Source: Zunongwangia profunda SM-A87 (GTDB lineage: Bacteria > Bacteroidota > Bacteroidia > Flavobacteriales > Flavobacteriaceae). Taken from it: DNA of 64,000 nucleotides. Location of the stretch: NCBI RefSeq assembly GCF_000023465.1, contig NC_014041.1, positions 2,424,001 through 2,488,000 of the forward strand, in the 5' to 3' direction. Shown one piece after another: positions 27,215 through 35,522 of this stretch (position 1 is the first letter of the stretch; every line of letters begins with the position of its first letter). The position numbers and the translations under genes are program-made. The notes below the pieces were generated by a model that was not told the DNA's origin, did no database searches, and worked only from the letters and a program-made list of their open reading frames with translations.

Positions 27215-27787
27215 TTAGGCATCAAATTTTTCAAGCTCAATTACCTCGCCGCTATTCATATGCTCTAATTTTTCATTACCTATGCGAACACGAACTAAAC
27301 GCAATGTAGGAAAACCTACTACAGCAGTCATTTTCTTTACCTGGCGGAATTTGCCTTCAGTAAGTGTAATGGAAATCCAGCTGGTCGGACCATGACGTTC
27401 GTCCCTAATTTTTTTGGCTCGTTCTGGAAAAACAGGTCTGGTGTATAGTTTAAAAGCTTTACAGGGCAGGCTTCTATATTTTGTACCATTAATGCTAATT
27501 TCTACTCCGTTTTTTAATAATGCGATAGCTTCTTCAGTAATCTCCCCATCTACCTGAACGTAATACTCTTTTTCTACACTGCTTCCGGTAATTCTGGCAC
27601 TTTCTTTTCCATTGGTAGTTAAAAGTAAAAGTCCTTCAGAGTCCTGATCCAACCTGCCCACGGCCATGGTTTCTTCAGGAAAATTACCAAGCTCTCCCAA
27701 TAATTTTTTCTTCTTTCTGGGTTTTTCGTTGGTGATAAACTGACTAAGATAGCCGTAAGGTTTGTAGATTTTAAAATAGCGATGCAT
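27215..27787 (-). CDS. rluE: 23S rRNA pseudouridine synthase, RluE type
   Basis: A 190-residue RsuA-family pseudouridine synthase without the N-terminal S4 domain. The catalytic Asp is D47 in AVGRLDQDSEGLLLLT, and the C-terminal TEGKFRQVKKMTAVVGFPTL run matches the RluE group, which modifies a single uridine in 23S rRNA helix 89. The N-terminus (YFKIYKPYGYLSQF) is the family opening. It is a stand-alone housekeeping gene upstream of nothing obvious on its strand. The family is certain; the exact target uridine is inferred. Confidence 0.88.
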   Translation of the reverse strand: MHRYFKIYKPYGYLSQFITNEKPRKKKKLLGELGNFPEETMAVGRLDQDSEGLLLLTTNGKESARITGSSVEKEYYVQVDGEITEEAIALLKNGVEISINGTKYRSLPCKAFKLYTRPVFPERAKKIRDERHGPTSWISITLTEGKFRQVKKMTAVVGFPTLRLVRVRIGNEKLEHMNSGEVIELEKFDA

Positions 27788-27870
27788 AGCAAAAATTGTT
27801 CAGCAAAAATAAAAAAATGAGAATAGAGGATTGTCGTAAAATCCGTTGTAGAAAAAATACTTCCTCCTTG

Positions 27871-28356
27871 TTAAAATTTCTTCAGGTTTTTTTCTGAGCG
27901 CTCCCTAAAGTCGGCTTCATCCATATTGTTTTCAAGGATAGCAAGATGGTCCAGGATAGCTTTGCTGTGATTCATTATTTCTTTTACCGCTTCGTCGCCT
28001 GCTTTCCAGTGACGTTCAATTTCAGGTAATTTATCCTTTGCTTTTTTAGAAAGTCGGAGTAGGTGTTTACGTTTGTCTTTTTGGTCTTTAACCGAATTGA
28101 TATAGCCCTTTTTCTTCATTTTATCAACCAGTTGTACGATAGCAGGGTGGGAGAGGTGCAGTTTTTCCGCAATTTGCATCACGGTTAACTTTTCATGTTT
28201 TTGCAATAACAGAAAAATCATATGCCAGTTGGGTTCAATTTCCAGGCCGTGATCCCTGTAAAATTGCCGGGTAGAATATACAAAGGCATCGCTTAATCTT
28301 TTTAATCTTCCTGTTAAGCCTGCATATCCCATTTCCACCAAAAAGTCATTCTCCAT
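27871..28356 (-). CDS. MarR-family transcriptional regulator
   Basis: A 161-residue winged-helix regulator. Residues about 55-110 form the DNA-binding part (LTVMQIAEKLHLSHPAIVQL recognition region, then a wing with KDQKDKRKHLLRLS), flanked by helices for dimerisation. MarR proteins usually bind a palindrome near their own promoter and release it on ligand binding. A near-palindrome GTAAACACTTAG lies 29 bases upstream of the start, and two closely related copies flank the promoter of the next upstream gene at 28553-29095, so that gene is the likely target. No substrate or efflux gene adjoins it. Confidence 0.9.
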   Translation of the reverse strand: MENDFLVEMGYAGLTGRLKRLSDAFVYSTRQFYRDHGLEIEPNWHMIFLLLQKHEKLTVMQIAEKLHLSHPAIVQLVDKMKKKGYINSVKDQKDKRKHLLRLSKKAKDKLPEIERHWKAGDEAVKEIMNHSKAILDHLAILENNMDEADFRERSEKNLKKF

Positions 28357-28384
28357 AAATTTTATTTAAGAACTAGCAGTAAAA

Positions 28385-28396
28385 GTAAACACTTAG
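28385..28396. promoter_or_regulatory. putative MarR operator in the regulator's own promoter
   Basis: GTAAACACTTAG matches 10 of 12 bases of GTAAGCACTTAC, the complement of the two sites at 29159 and 29193. Its position 29 bases upstream of the marR start fits autoregulation. Confidence 0.5.
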
Positions 28397-28457
28397 GCAG
28401 TTTTAATAAAGAAAAATTTACTTGATTATCGGAGTTTTTAATTATTCTATAAACTTT

Positions 28458-28496
28458 AATTGCCCAATCCCGACAAGTTATAGGGATTGAGCAATT
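28458..28496. terminator. hairpin after the GNAT-like gene
   Basis: AATTGCCCAATCCC (28458-28471) and GGGATTGAGCAATT (28483-28496) form a 14-bp stem with one mismatch. It lies between the end of the GNAT-like gene and the MarR gene on the minus strand. The T-run is poor in that direction, so it may only partly terminate or may be a processing structure. Confidence 0.45.
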
Positions 28497-28552
28497 ATAT
28501 TTTTATAAGAACAGTCTTTTTGGGCAGCCCTTAAGTGGTTAGTGCCTAAAAT

Positions 28553-29095
28553 TTATAAGATGTAAAATGACTGACTTGCAGTATTTTTTTCTTCACGTAA
28601 AATCACATATTCTTTTACAGGATTTTCCAAATGAACCATACCAATAGGATAGTATTCATAAAGTCTTAAAAGATCTTTTTCTGGTTGATTTTCTTTTTTA
28701 GTATCGATACTGATAATCGCTCTCTTTAGATCGAATTTTTCGAAAATCTTATCTACTGAAGAAATAATACTATTTTCACTTTCCTCCCTACTTAAATTAG
28801 CATGATCAAACACCGTAAATTTGATCCTGGCTTCTTTTCCTTTTCTTATAGCAGTGACACTGGCAAAACCAATTGTTTCCTGTTCACGTGACCACAACAA
28901 ATGATAGTTTTTGGCCTGGTGATTATCCAGGTTTAGTTCTGCTTTTAAAAAGGTAAGGAATTTACCAATATATGGATCGGTTTTATCGTTACCAATAGTT
29001 GTTTTTGGTAAAAAAGTTGATGCAATGTGTTCTAAATTCATCGCATTGAGTTCTCTAATGTCTAATGCTAAATTGTTTGTTCTTTCTAAGATCAT
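28553..29095 (-). CDS. putative GNAT-like acetyltransferase
   Basis: A 180-residue soluble protein. The middle part (LLWSREQETIGFASVTAI, then KFTVFDHANLSREESE and a helix followed by RAIISIDTKKENQ) has the strand-helix rhythm of the GNAT fold, with a residue pattern resembling RimL-type enzymes at the N-acetylation core. The acetyl-CoA loop is not clear, so the call is tentative and the substrate unknown. Its promoter -7 box is bracketed by two copies of the predicted MarR operator, suggesting induction when the neighbouring MarR protein meets its ligand. A stress or detoxification role is possible but not shown. Confidence 0.5.
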   Translation of the reverse strand: MILERTNNLALDIRELNAMNLEHIASTFLPKTTIGNDKTDPYIGKFLTFLKAELNLDNHQAKNYHLLWSREQETIGFASVTAIRKGKEARIKFTVFDHANLSREESENSIISSVDKIFEKFDLKRAIISIDTKKENQPEKDLLRLYEYYPIGMVHLENPVKEYVILREEKNTASQSFYIL

Positions 29096-29158
29096 AACTC
29101 ATTTGTTTAGAAAATTGTTTTTCAATTTCAGGTCATATTTAAATTCTATTTAAACTAC

Positions 29159-29170
29159 GTAAGTGCTTAC
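29159..29170. promoter_or_regulatory. putative MarR operator, promoter-proximal copy
   Basis: GTAAGTGCTTAC is a dyad (GTAAG/CTTAC around TG), two bases from the -7 box on the minus strand, covering the expected transcription start of the GNAT-like gene. Confidence 0.6.
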
Positions 29171-29171
29171 G

Positions 29172-29179
29172 CAAATGTA
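29172..29179 (-). promoter_or_regulatory. putative -7 box of the GNAT-like gene
   Basis: CAAATGTA is the complement of TACATTTG, an exact TAnnTTTG match on the minus strand, placed between the two identical operator copies. Confidence 0.6.
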
Positions 29180-29192
29180 GTCAAATAAAAAG

Positions 29193-29204
29193 GTAAGTGC
29201 TTAC
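29193..29204. promoter_or_regulatory. putative MarR operator, upstream copy
   Basis: A second exact copy of GTAAGTGCTTAC, 34 bases (about three helical turns) from the first, as expected for two repressor dimers on the same face of the DNA. Confidence 0.6.
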
Positions 29205-29288
29205 ATTGTTTTTTGAATTTAACATTTATTTAATCTCCTTCTTGGGTATTGATTTCCAGAAATCGTTTTAATTTTCTATACTAATAGA

Positions 29289-29317
29289 AAAAGCCATTCT
29301 GTAACAGAATGGCTTTT
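29289..29317 (-). terminator. terminator of the M3 peptidase gene
   Basis: AAAAGCCATTCTG and CAGAATGGCTTTT form a perfect 13-bp stem with a three-base loop, about 50 bases beyond the stop of the minus-strand M3 peptidase gene; T-runs on both sides. Confidence 0.88.
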
Positions 29318-29369
29318 ATTTTATAATTAAAGTCTCTAAAACTAAGAGCTAAGATGTAGTAAATACATT

Positions 29370-31517
29370 TTAATTTTTGGGCACTGGGAATCCACGATCA
29401 CGCATTAAGGCGTCGATATTAGCATTTCTACCTCTAAATTTTTTGTAGGCCTTAGCGGGATCCATAGCATTTCTTGGTGCAAATAAATATTTAACCAGTT
29501 TATGCGCTGTTTCCTTATCATAGAAACCATCTGGAGCTTCGGCAAAAGCTTCAGCAGCATCGGCAGTTAAAACATCTGCCCATAAATAACCATAATATCC
29601 GGCTGCATAGCCCTCGCCAGAAAAAATATGGCTAAATTGTGTAGACCTGTGACGCATTGGGATTTCTTCAGGTAATCCAAGTTCATCGAGTTGCTGCTTT
29701 TCAAACTCCTGTACATCATTAATTTTAGAAGGATCGGTGGTGTGATATTTCATATCCATTAAAGCCGAAGCTAAAAATTCGGTGGTGCCAAATCCCTGAT
29801 TGAAAGTAGCCGCTTTTTTGATCTTTTTTACTAATGCTTCAGGCATTGGTTCACCGGTTTCATAATGTCTTAAAAATTGATCGATCACTGCATCTGTAGA
29901 TAACCAACGTTCTAATAATTGTGACTGAAATTCAGTATAATCCCTAACACCGCTATTCAATTTTGGATACTTAATCTTTGCAGAGAGAAAATGCAATGCG
30001 TGTCCAAATTCATGGAAAAAAGTTTCAGCATCGTCCCAGCTCACCAGTGTAGGTTCTCCTTTTGCCGGTTTTACAAAATTTGAATTATTAGAAGCCAATA
30101 CGGGTTTGTTACCACTTAATTCATCTTTACTTCGATATGTAGTAGCCCAGGCTCCAGAACGTTTGCCTGGACGTGCATAAGGATCTAAATACCAAAGCCC
30201 AACGACTTCTCCATTTGTTTTATCGTTAACTTCGTAAACACTCACATCTGGATGAAAAACCGGTACAAGGCTGGTATCTACCGGAGTAAAATCGAAATTA
30301 AAAAGTTCTCCTGCTACGTAAAATATAGCCTTTTTAAGATTGTCTAATTGTAGGTATTGTTTTATTTCTTCGCTATCCAGGTCGTATTTTTCTTTTCTCA
30401 CCTTTTCCATATAATAGCGATAATCCCAGGCTTGTATTTTTATATCTTTTCCTTCTTTATTTGCAAGTTCCTGCATGTCTTTAATTTCTTCTTCAACACG
30501 GCCAAGGGCCGCAGGCCAAACTGCTTCCATAAGCTCCATGGCTTGTTTTGGTGTTTTTGCCATTCGATCTTGCAAACGCCATTGCGCATAGTTATCATAG
30601 CCTAAAAGCGCAACCCGTTCGTCACGAAGTTCTAAGATCTTTTTGATCACCTGGTTGTTATCATGATTATCTCCGTTATTTCCGCGAGAATAGTAAGTTC
30701 TCCACACTTTTTCCCGAAGTTCGCGTTCATCAGAATAGGTTAAAAACGGATCCATTGAAGAGCGTGTATTGGTGATTGCAAATTCTCCCTGATGATCTCT
30801 TTCGCTTGCGGCACTGGCTGCAGATTTAATATAACTTTCCGGCAAACCGCTAAGTTGAGTGCTATCGATATAGGTCACATAACCTTCTTCATCTGCCAAG
30901 ACATTATTAGAAAATTGCGTATATAATTCAGATAATTCCTTATTAATTTCAGCATAACGTTTTTTGTCTTCTTCGGAAAGATTAGCACCATCCATTTCAA
31001 AATCTTTGTAAATTAAATCGATGGTGCGCTGTTCAGCCGAGTCTAAGGCTTTTTCCTGAGATTGCTCGTAGACTGCTTTGATTCGTTGAAAAAGCTGTTC
31101 GTTTTGTGAAATCTTAGAACTATATTCGGATATTTTAGGGGATAATTCTTTTTGAATTTCCCTAAATTCTGGAGAAGAAAGATTGCTGCTAAAAATCCCG
31201 TAGTATGTAAAAGCACGGTCTAGTGCCGCCCCAGTTTTTTCAAACGGAATGATCGTATTTTCAAAAGTAGGCGCTTCAGCATTACCTGCAATACTGTCTA
31301 TTTCTTTTAGGTGCTGCTCCATACCCTTCATAATTGCGGGTTTTAGCATTTCAACTTTCATTTTGTTAAAAGCGGGTACCCCCTGATAAGGGCCGGTCCA
31401 TTCTGCAAGAATAATATTGTTTTCCATAGCGTCATCTTTATTTTGGGCATCTTTTTTACAGGCAGCAAATAATATAAGGGCTGCCATTCCCAAACTTTTT
31501 GTGAATTTCTTTTTCAT
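29370..31517 (-). CDS. dcp: M3-family peptidyl-dipeptidase, lipoprotein
   Basis: A 715-residue lipoprotein (lipobox FAAC, Cys20) of the thimet-oligopeptidase/Dcp family. The zinc site is H502-E503-H506 in FFHEFGHALHFL, with the third ligand expected in the downstream helix, and the C-terminal FSHIFSGEGYAAGYYGYLW supplies the substrate tyrosines typical of Dcp. It should release C-terminal dipeptides from short peptides outside the cytoplasm. Length fits the family. The gene is monocistronic and divergent from the PorT-type barrel gene. Confidence 0.93.
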   Translation of the reverse strand: MKKKFTKSLGMAALILFAACKKDAQNKDDAMENNIILAEWTGPYQGVPAFNKMKVEMLKPAIMKGMEQHLKEIDSIAGNAEAPTFENTIIPFEKTGAALDRAFTYYGIFSSNLSSPEFREIQKELSPKISEYSSKISQNEQLFQRIKAVYEQSQEKALDSAEQRTIDLIYKDFEMDGANLSEEDKKRYAEINKELSELYTQFSNNVLADEEGYVTYIDSTQLSGLPESYIKSAASAASERDHQGEFAITNTRSSMDPFLTYSDERELREKVWRTYYSRGNNGDNHDNNQVIKKILELRDERVALLGYDNYAQWRLQDRMAKTPKQAMELMEAVWPAALGRVEEEIKDMQELANKEGKDIKIQAWDYRYYMEKVRKEKYDLDSEEIKQYLQLDNLKKAIFYVAGELFNFDFTPVDTSLVPVFHPDVSVYEVNDKTNGEVVGLWYLDPYARPGKRSGAWATTYRSKDELSGNKPVLASNNSNFVKPAKGEPTLVSWDDAETFFHEFGHALHFLSAKIKYPKLNSGVRDYTEFQSQLLERWLSTDAVIDQFLRHYETGEPMPEALVKKIKKAATFNQGFGTTEFLASALMDMKYHTTDPSKINDVQEFEKQQLDELGLPEEIPMRHRSTQFSHIFSGEGYAAGYYGYLWADVLTADAAEAFAEAPDGFYDKETAHKLVKYLFAPRNAMDPAKAYKKFRGRNANIDALMRDRGFPVPKN

Positions 31518-31658
31518 AGGTAAAGTTGAGTTTTTAAGGCCTGAATATACAAAGACTGTAGATTCTGAAGAATGAAGTCCCCAAAAAGCTCAAAAAATTA
31601 TCGATTTTGAATTTAAATAAATTTTATATTTAACCGTAAAATAATAGTCGGTCTAAAT

Positions 31659-32315
31659 ATGAAAATTAGAAATTTTGTATCAATCGTTTTAATGTTAATA
31701 AATTTTATTGCTTCTGGACAAGAGCATCATATTGGTATAAAAGCAGGAGGGAATTTAGCTAAATTCACCGATGCTTCTGGTAATGATTACCGATATAGGA
31801 ATAGGGGAGACTTTAAATTTAAGCCTGGTTTTTCTGCCGGGGCGTTTTATAATTTAGGATCTGGAAATTACCAATTACAGGCTGAAGCTTTGTTTTCCTT
31901 ACAAGGTACGCAAGTAAATAAAGACGATCTTTCGTATCCTATTTTTAACAACAATGGAGATCAGGTTTCTTCTTCTAACTATGATTATAAATATGAGGTT
32001 CACGAATGGAGTATTTTAGTTCCCTTAATGTCCAGAATATTTGTGACTAAAGGACTGTTTTTGGAAGCGGGACCACAGGCTACTTTTATCTTAGAACGTA
32101 ATTTAACATCAGATTATCAGGTGCTGGAAGGTGAAAATGATCGTTTTATAATGCGTGATGGAGATTCGTTTGATTTTGGTATTAATTTGGGAATGGGTCA
32201 TCATATTACACCATCTTTATTAGTAGATTTTAGAGCATACGCAGGATTTTTAAAAAGAGAAAATGAAATAAAATCGATAATTTTAAATTTAAGTTTAGAA
32301 TATCGAATTTGGTAA
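31659..32315 (+). CDS. PorT-family outer-membrane beta-barrel protein
   Basis: A 218-residue protein with a signal peptide ending at about residue 20 (ASGQ), followed by GIKAGGNLAKF, the opening strand motif of PorT-type (outer membrane protein beta-barrel) proteins. Alternating strands (FSAGAFYNL, QLQAEALFSL, LFLEAGPQATF, LLVDFRAYAGF) predict an eight-stranded barrel, and the protein ends with a strand finishing in Trp (LSLEYRIW). Many such paralogues exist per genome; true PorT acts in type IX secretion but this copy cannot be assigned to that. Its stop is three bases from that of the convergent CDF gene. Confidence 0.82.
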   Translation: MKIRNFVSIVLMLINFIASGQEHHIGIKAGGNLAKFTDASGNDYRYRNRGDFKFKPGFSAGAFYNLGSGNYQLQAEALFSLQGTQVNKDDLSYPIFNNNGDQVSSSNYDYKYEVHEWSILVPLMSRIFVTKGLFLEAGPQATFILERNLTSDYQVLEGENDRFIMRDGDSFDFGINLGMGHHITPSLLVDFRAYAGFLKRENEIKSIILNLSLEYRIW

Positions 32316-32318
32316 TAT

Positions 32319-33227
32319 TTAATGCACATGCTTATGCTTTTCATCCAATAATAAATCACAGGTTTCAGAATCTAATTCGGTTTCAATGGTGTAATGATCA
32401 AAATGATAGTCTTTTAAAACCGATTTAACCTGTTTTTTTATATTTATTAATTCTTCAAAATCACTGATGTTTTTCAGCTTGATATGAGCACTAAAAACGT
32501 GATTTTCACCTTCTAAAGACCATATATGTGTGTGATGAAGCGAAGCCACATTGTTGATTTTTAGAATATCCTTTTTTATTTTTTCTGTTTTTATTTCTTT
32601 TGGTACACCCTGTAGAAAAATATAAAGTGTCTCCTTTAATCTTAATACAACATTGTATAAAATATAAAGCGTAATAAGTATAGAAAGCGCAGGATCTAAA
32701 TATTGATTATCAGTAAAGTTTAATACGATCGCAACGATTAGGACAGCCACCCATCCCAGGACGTCTTCCATTAAATGCCAGGAAACCGTTTTCTCATTAA
32801 GACTATTCCCACTACTTAATTTCCAGGCTGCATAACCGTTCACCAAAACACCAATGATGGCAAATACAATCATTCCTTGTGCATCTGAAGGCTGTGGTTC
32901 AAAAAGTCTTCCAATAGCTTCTGAAATGACATAAATAGATCCACCAATCAATACTATACTATTAATTAAAGCTCCTAATAATGAAAATCGTTTATAACCA
33001 AAACTATATTTATCGTCTGCTTCTTTATGGGATTTTTTGTCGAGATACCAGGCTGTTCCTAAAGAGAGGCTGTCTCCCAGATCGTGAACCGCATCAGACA
33101 TTATGGCCACACTATTTACATAGATGCCTCCAAAAAATTCTAAAATGGTAAATCCTAGATTTAGAAAAAAAGCAATTTTCAGGTTTTTACCCGACTGGTT
33201 ATGGTGGTGATGGTGGTGATGTGACAT
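32319..33227 (-). CDS. CDF-family cation efflux protein with His-rich N-terminus
   Basis: A cation diffusion facilitator of about 302 residues with six transmembrane helices, predicted to export Zn2+ or a similar divalent ion in exchange for H+. The metal-site segments SDAVHDLGDSLSLG (helix 2) and the HLMEDVLGW segment (helix 5) carry the HxxxD pairs expected of Zn transporters. The cytoplasmic C-terminal domain (about 205-290) includes HHTHIWSLEG. The chosen ATG (33227) gives MSHHHHHHHNQ; an upstream ATG at 33242 would add only MYFYI. The seven-His tail and a second His cluster at the C-terminus (DEKHKHVH) are likely metal-buffering. Confidence 0.92.
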   Translation of the reverse strand: MSHHHHHHHNQSGKNLKIAFFLNLGFTILEFFGGIYVNSVAIMSDAVHDLGDSLSLGTAWYLDKKSHKEADDKYSFGYKRFSLLGALINSIVLIGGSIYVISEAIGRLFEPQPSDAQGMIVFAIIGVLVNGYAAWKLSSGNSLNEKTVSWHLMEDVLGWVAVLIVAIVLNFTDNQYLDPALSILITLYILYNVVLRLKETLYIFLQGVPKEIKTEKIKKDILKINNVASLHHTHIWSLEGENHVFSAHIKLKNISDFEELINIKKQVKSVLKDYHFDHYTIETELDSETCDLLLDEKHKHVH

Positions 33228-33346
33228 AATGTAAAAGTACACTGGGATTTATGCAATCCCAGTGCATTTTTTGGTATCGGCATAGGTATATAATACCGAT
33301 TAGAGGTTCTAAATAGTAAATATATCTTTTGCTTCTTACACGGCTA

Positions 33347-34207
33347 CTATGCCCCAAGTTTTTTGATAATAGCGATTACATCTTCTGCACCAAGTTCTTT
33401 TTCAGCACTACTAAAACTTTTATAAGTGGCATTTCCTACAGGATGATTAAATCCGCTATTTTGAGCCAGACGCAAATCCTTGGTGAGATGCTCCAAGGTA
33501 AAAGCAGCATTATAGTTTTCTTTGATTGCGGCTTCTCCCTTGATTTTACCAAAAGTACTGCCTAGTGCACTATTATTTAGGATTTCCATTAAATCTTCGG
33601 TTTCCACATTTTTAGTGCGTGAAAACTGAATGATCTCGGCAAGCCCTTGCGTTAAGATTCCCAAATAGGTGTTAACTGCAAGTTTAGCGGAATTTCCAAC
33701 GCCGTTTTTGCCCACCAATATGGCTTTTTTAGAATAGGCTTCTAAAAGGGATTCCACTTTTTCGAAAATCTCCTTTTCCCCTCCAACAATGCTTACCAGT
33801 GTAGCTTCTTCAGCCTGTTTTACACTTCCCGATACAGGTGCATCCAGATAGTAACTATTTTTCTTTTTTAATTCTTCAGAAAGTTGAATGCTCAAATCGG
33901 GAGAAATTGTACTGGCATTAATAAAAATTTTATCCTTTACTTCTGCGGTAAAAATTCCGTTCTCCTGATTGAAAATTTCGGTAACAGCCTCATCATTGGA
34001 GATCATTATAAAAATTACATCGGTCTTCTCGACCAATTCCTTAATAGTTTTTGCAGAGGTAGCCCCTTCGGTCTCCAAGGCTTTTATTTTGTTTGAAGAA
34101 CGATTATAAACCCGTAAGGGAAATCCCGCTTTTAAAATTTGTTTAGACATGGGATTTCCCATTTTTCCTAAACCAATCCAACCTGTTTTAAATTTTTCTG
34201 AAGTCAT
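33347..34207 (-). CDS. GLYR / 3-hydroxyisobutyrate dehydrogenase-family oxidoreductase
   Basis: A 286-residue beta-hydroxyacid dehydrogenase. The NAD(P)-binding loop WIGLGKMGNPMS is at the N-terminus, followed by RSSNK, whose Arg/Ser after the second strand suits NADPH, as in glyoxylate reductases. The substrate signature DAPVSGSVKQAE and the catalytic Lys in NSAKLAVNTYLG are present. Likely substrates are succinic semialdehyde, glyoxylate or a related small acid; sequence alone does not decide. It lies 14 bases downstream of the FNT transporter gene and may be cotranscribed with it. Confidence 0.88.
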   Translation of the reverse strand: MTSEKFKTGWIGLGKMGNPMSKQILKAGFPLRVYNRSSNKIKALETEGATSAKTIKELVEKTDVIFIMISNDEAVTEIFNQENGIFTAEVKDKIFINASTISPDLSIQLSEELKKKNSYYLDAPVSGSVKQAEEATLVSIVGGEKEIFEKVESLLEAYSKKAILVGKNGVGNSAKLAVNTYLGILTQGLAEIIQFSRTKNVETEDLMEILNNSALGSTFGKIKGEAAIKENYNAAFTLEHLTKDLRLAQNSGFNHPVGNATYKSFSSAEKELGAEDVIAIIKKLGA

Positions 34208-34221
34208 TTTATATATTTCAA

Positions 34222-35106
34222 CTAATAATTTCTACGTTCCATATCGATATTGTACACAAAAGCCCTGTATTTTAATAGCGCTACAAAAACACCACCACCA
34301 ATAGAGTTTCCTAATAATCCAAAACTTTGAAATTTAAGATAATCCAGAATTTCGATATTTGGCGATACAATCATACCGGCAAAAACTTCTATACTACCTA
34401 TAATACTGTGGTGAAGCCCGGTAAAGGCCATTGTTGCAGTAATTATAAAAATGATAAAAATACGGCTCATGGTATCACGAGAGGAGGTTATAAGCCATGA
34501 AAGTAAGCCCATAAGCCATCCTGCTAAAATGGCGCTTACAAAGATCACAAAACCATTATAATCGGTAACGTGATGCGCAATTTTTTCTATTGTATTATGC
34601 TCAAAAAGATTAAGTTTTGGGCCAATCCAAATTAGGATAAACGCAATAATGTAGCCACCAAGAAGATTACCTGCGATTACCGTCCCCCAGATTTTCAACA
34701 AACTTTTAATACTTCTTTTGTTGTTTAATACAGGTAGGGTAAGTAGTGAAGTTTGTTCTGTAAATAAAATAGATTGACCAAGTATCACCATAATAAATCC
34801 AATAGGATAGACAAAAGCCATGATTTTAAATAGGCTTTCCTCTTGAAGGCTGTCACTAAAAAAATAAAAGACAGAACATAAAAGCAGATAACTGAAGCCA
34901 ATTTCCAGGCCAGCAGTAATTGAACTTAATAAAATACTTTGCGGTGTACGATCATAGGTTTCCTGCCCTTCAACGATTTGTTGTTTCAGGATCTCTCCAT
35001 GAGATTTGGTACTGTCTCCAGATAATGAAGTAGAATCTTTAAGTTCTTTATCTATATTTTCCTGTTTTTTCTCCTGTTCCTTTGCTTCGATTTCTTCTTC
35101 TTTCAT
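34222..35106 (-). CDS. formate/nitrite transporter family protein
   Basis: A 294-residue membrane channel of the FNT family. A charged, Lys/Glu-rich N-terminal tail of about 60 residues precedes six predicted transmembrane helices; the helix containing LGNSIGGGVFVALLKY is the family's sixth-helix signature, and GNLLGGYIIAF the helix-three counterpart. The long acidic tail and overall pattern resemble the YfdC subgroup, whose substrate is not settled. It is followed after 14 bases by the GLYR dehydrogenase, so the pair may handle one small organic acid. Confidence 0.85.
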   Translation of the reverse strand: MKEEEIEAKEQEKKQENIDKELKDSTSLSGDSTKSHGEILKQQIVEGQETYDRTPQSILLSSITAGLEIGFSYLLLCSVFYFFSDSLQEESLFKIMAFVYPIGFIMVILGQSILFTEQTSLLTLPVLNNKRSIKSLLKIWGTVIAGNLLGGYIIAFILIWIGPKLNLFEHNTIEKIAHHVTDYNGFVIFVSAILAGWLMGLLSWLITSSRDTMSRIFIIFIITATMAFTGLHHSIIGSIEVFAGMIVSPNIEILDYLKFQSFGLLGNSIGGGVFVALLKYRAFVYNIDMERRNY

Positions 35107-35522
35107 TGCAATGTTATATATGCTAGTCTAATGCAGCCTAAAACTAATTAGGATTTTATCGACTAAATTAAGACTTTCAAACTATAGGATAACATCTTAA
35201 AAGGTACTTAAGCATTTATTTAACATACCTCCTCCCAGATTCGTAGAAAATGATTTATAAAGCTAATTTATGTCGCATAGGCTGCAGTAAGGGAAATGTC
35301 TTGTATTTTAAATGATTTAAATCTGGGGTAATAAACTGTAAGTAATTACTTAATCCTTTATTAGCAAAGAATTTTTAAAAAACTAGATGATTTTTGCAAT
35401 ATTTGGTATTTTGCAACCTAGTTTAATTTTTGGTATACAAGAAATAGTAATTTTTTAAATTAGATGGTATACAAATTCTACTTTTAAGTTAGGAGTAGAA
35501 CTATTAGTTACCAAAATTATAT
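35107..35522. other. intergenic region upstream of the phosphorelay cluster
   Basis: About 415 bases without a credible ORF. Two direct repeats GGTATACAA (35432-35440 and 35466-35474) are 34 bases apart, and the inverted repeat TTCTAC / GTAGAA lies between the second repeat and the hybrid-kinase start. T-rich segments (TTTTTGCAATATTTGG) could be a promoter but no exact TAnnTTTG box stands out. Confidence 0.5.
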
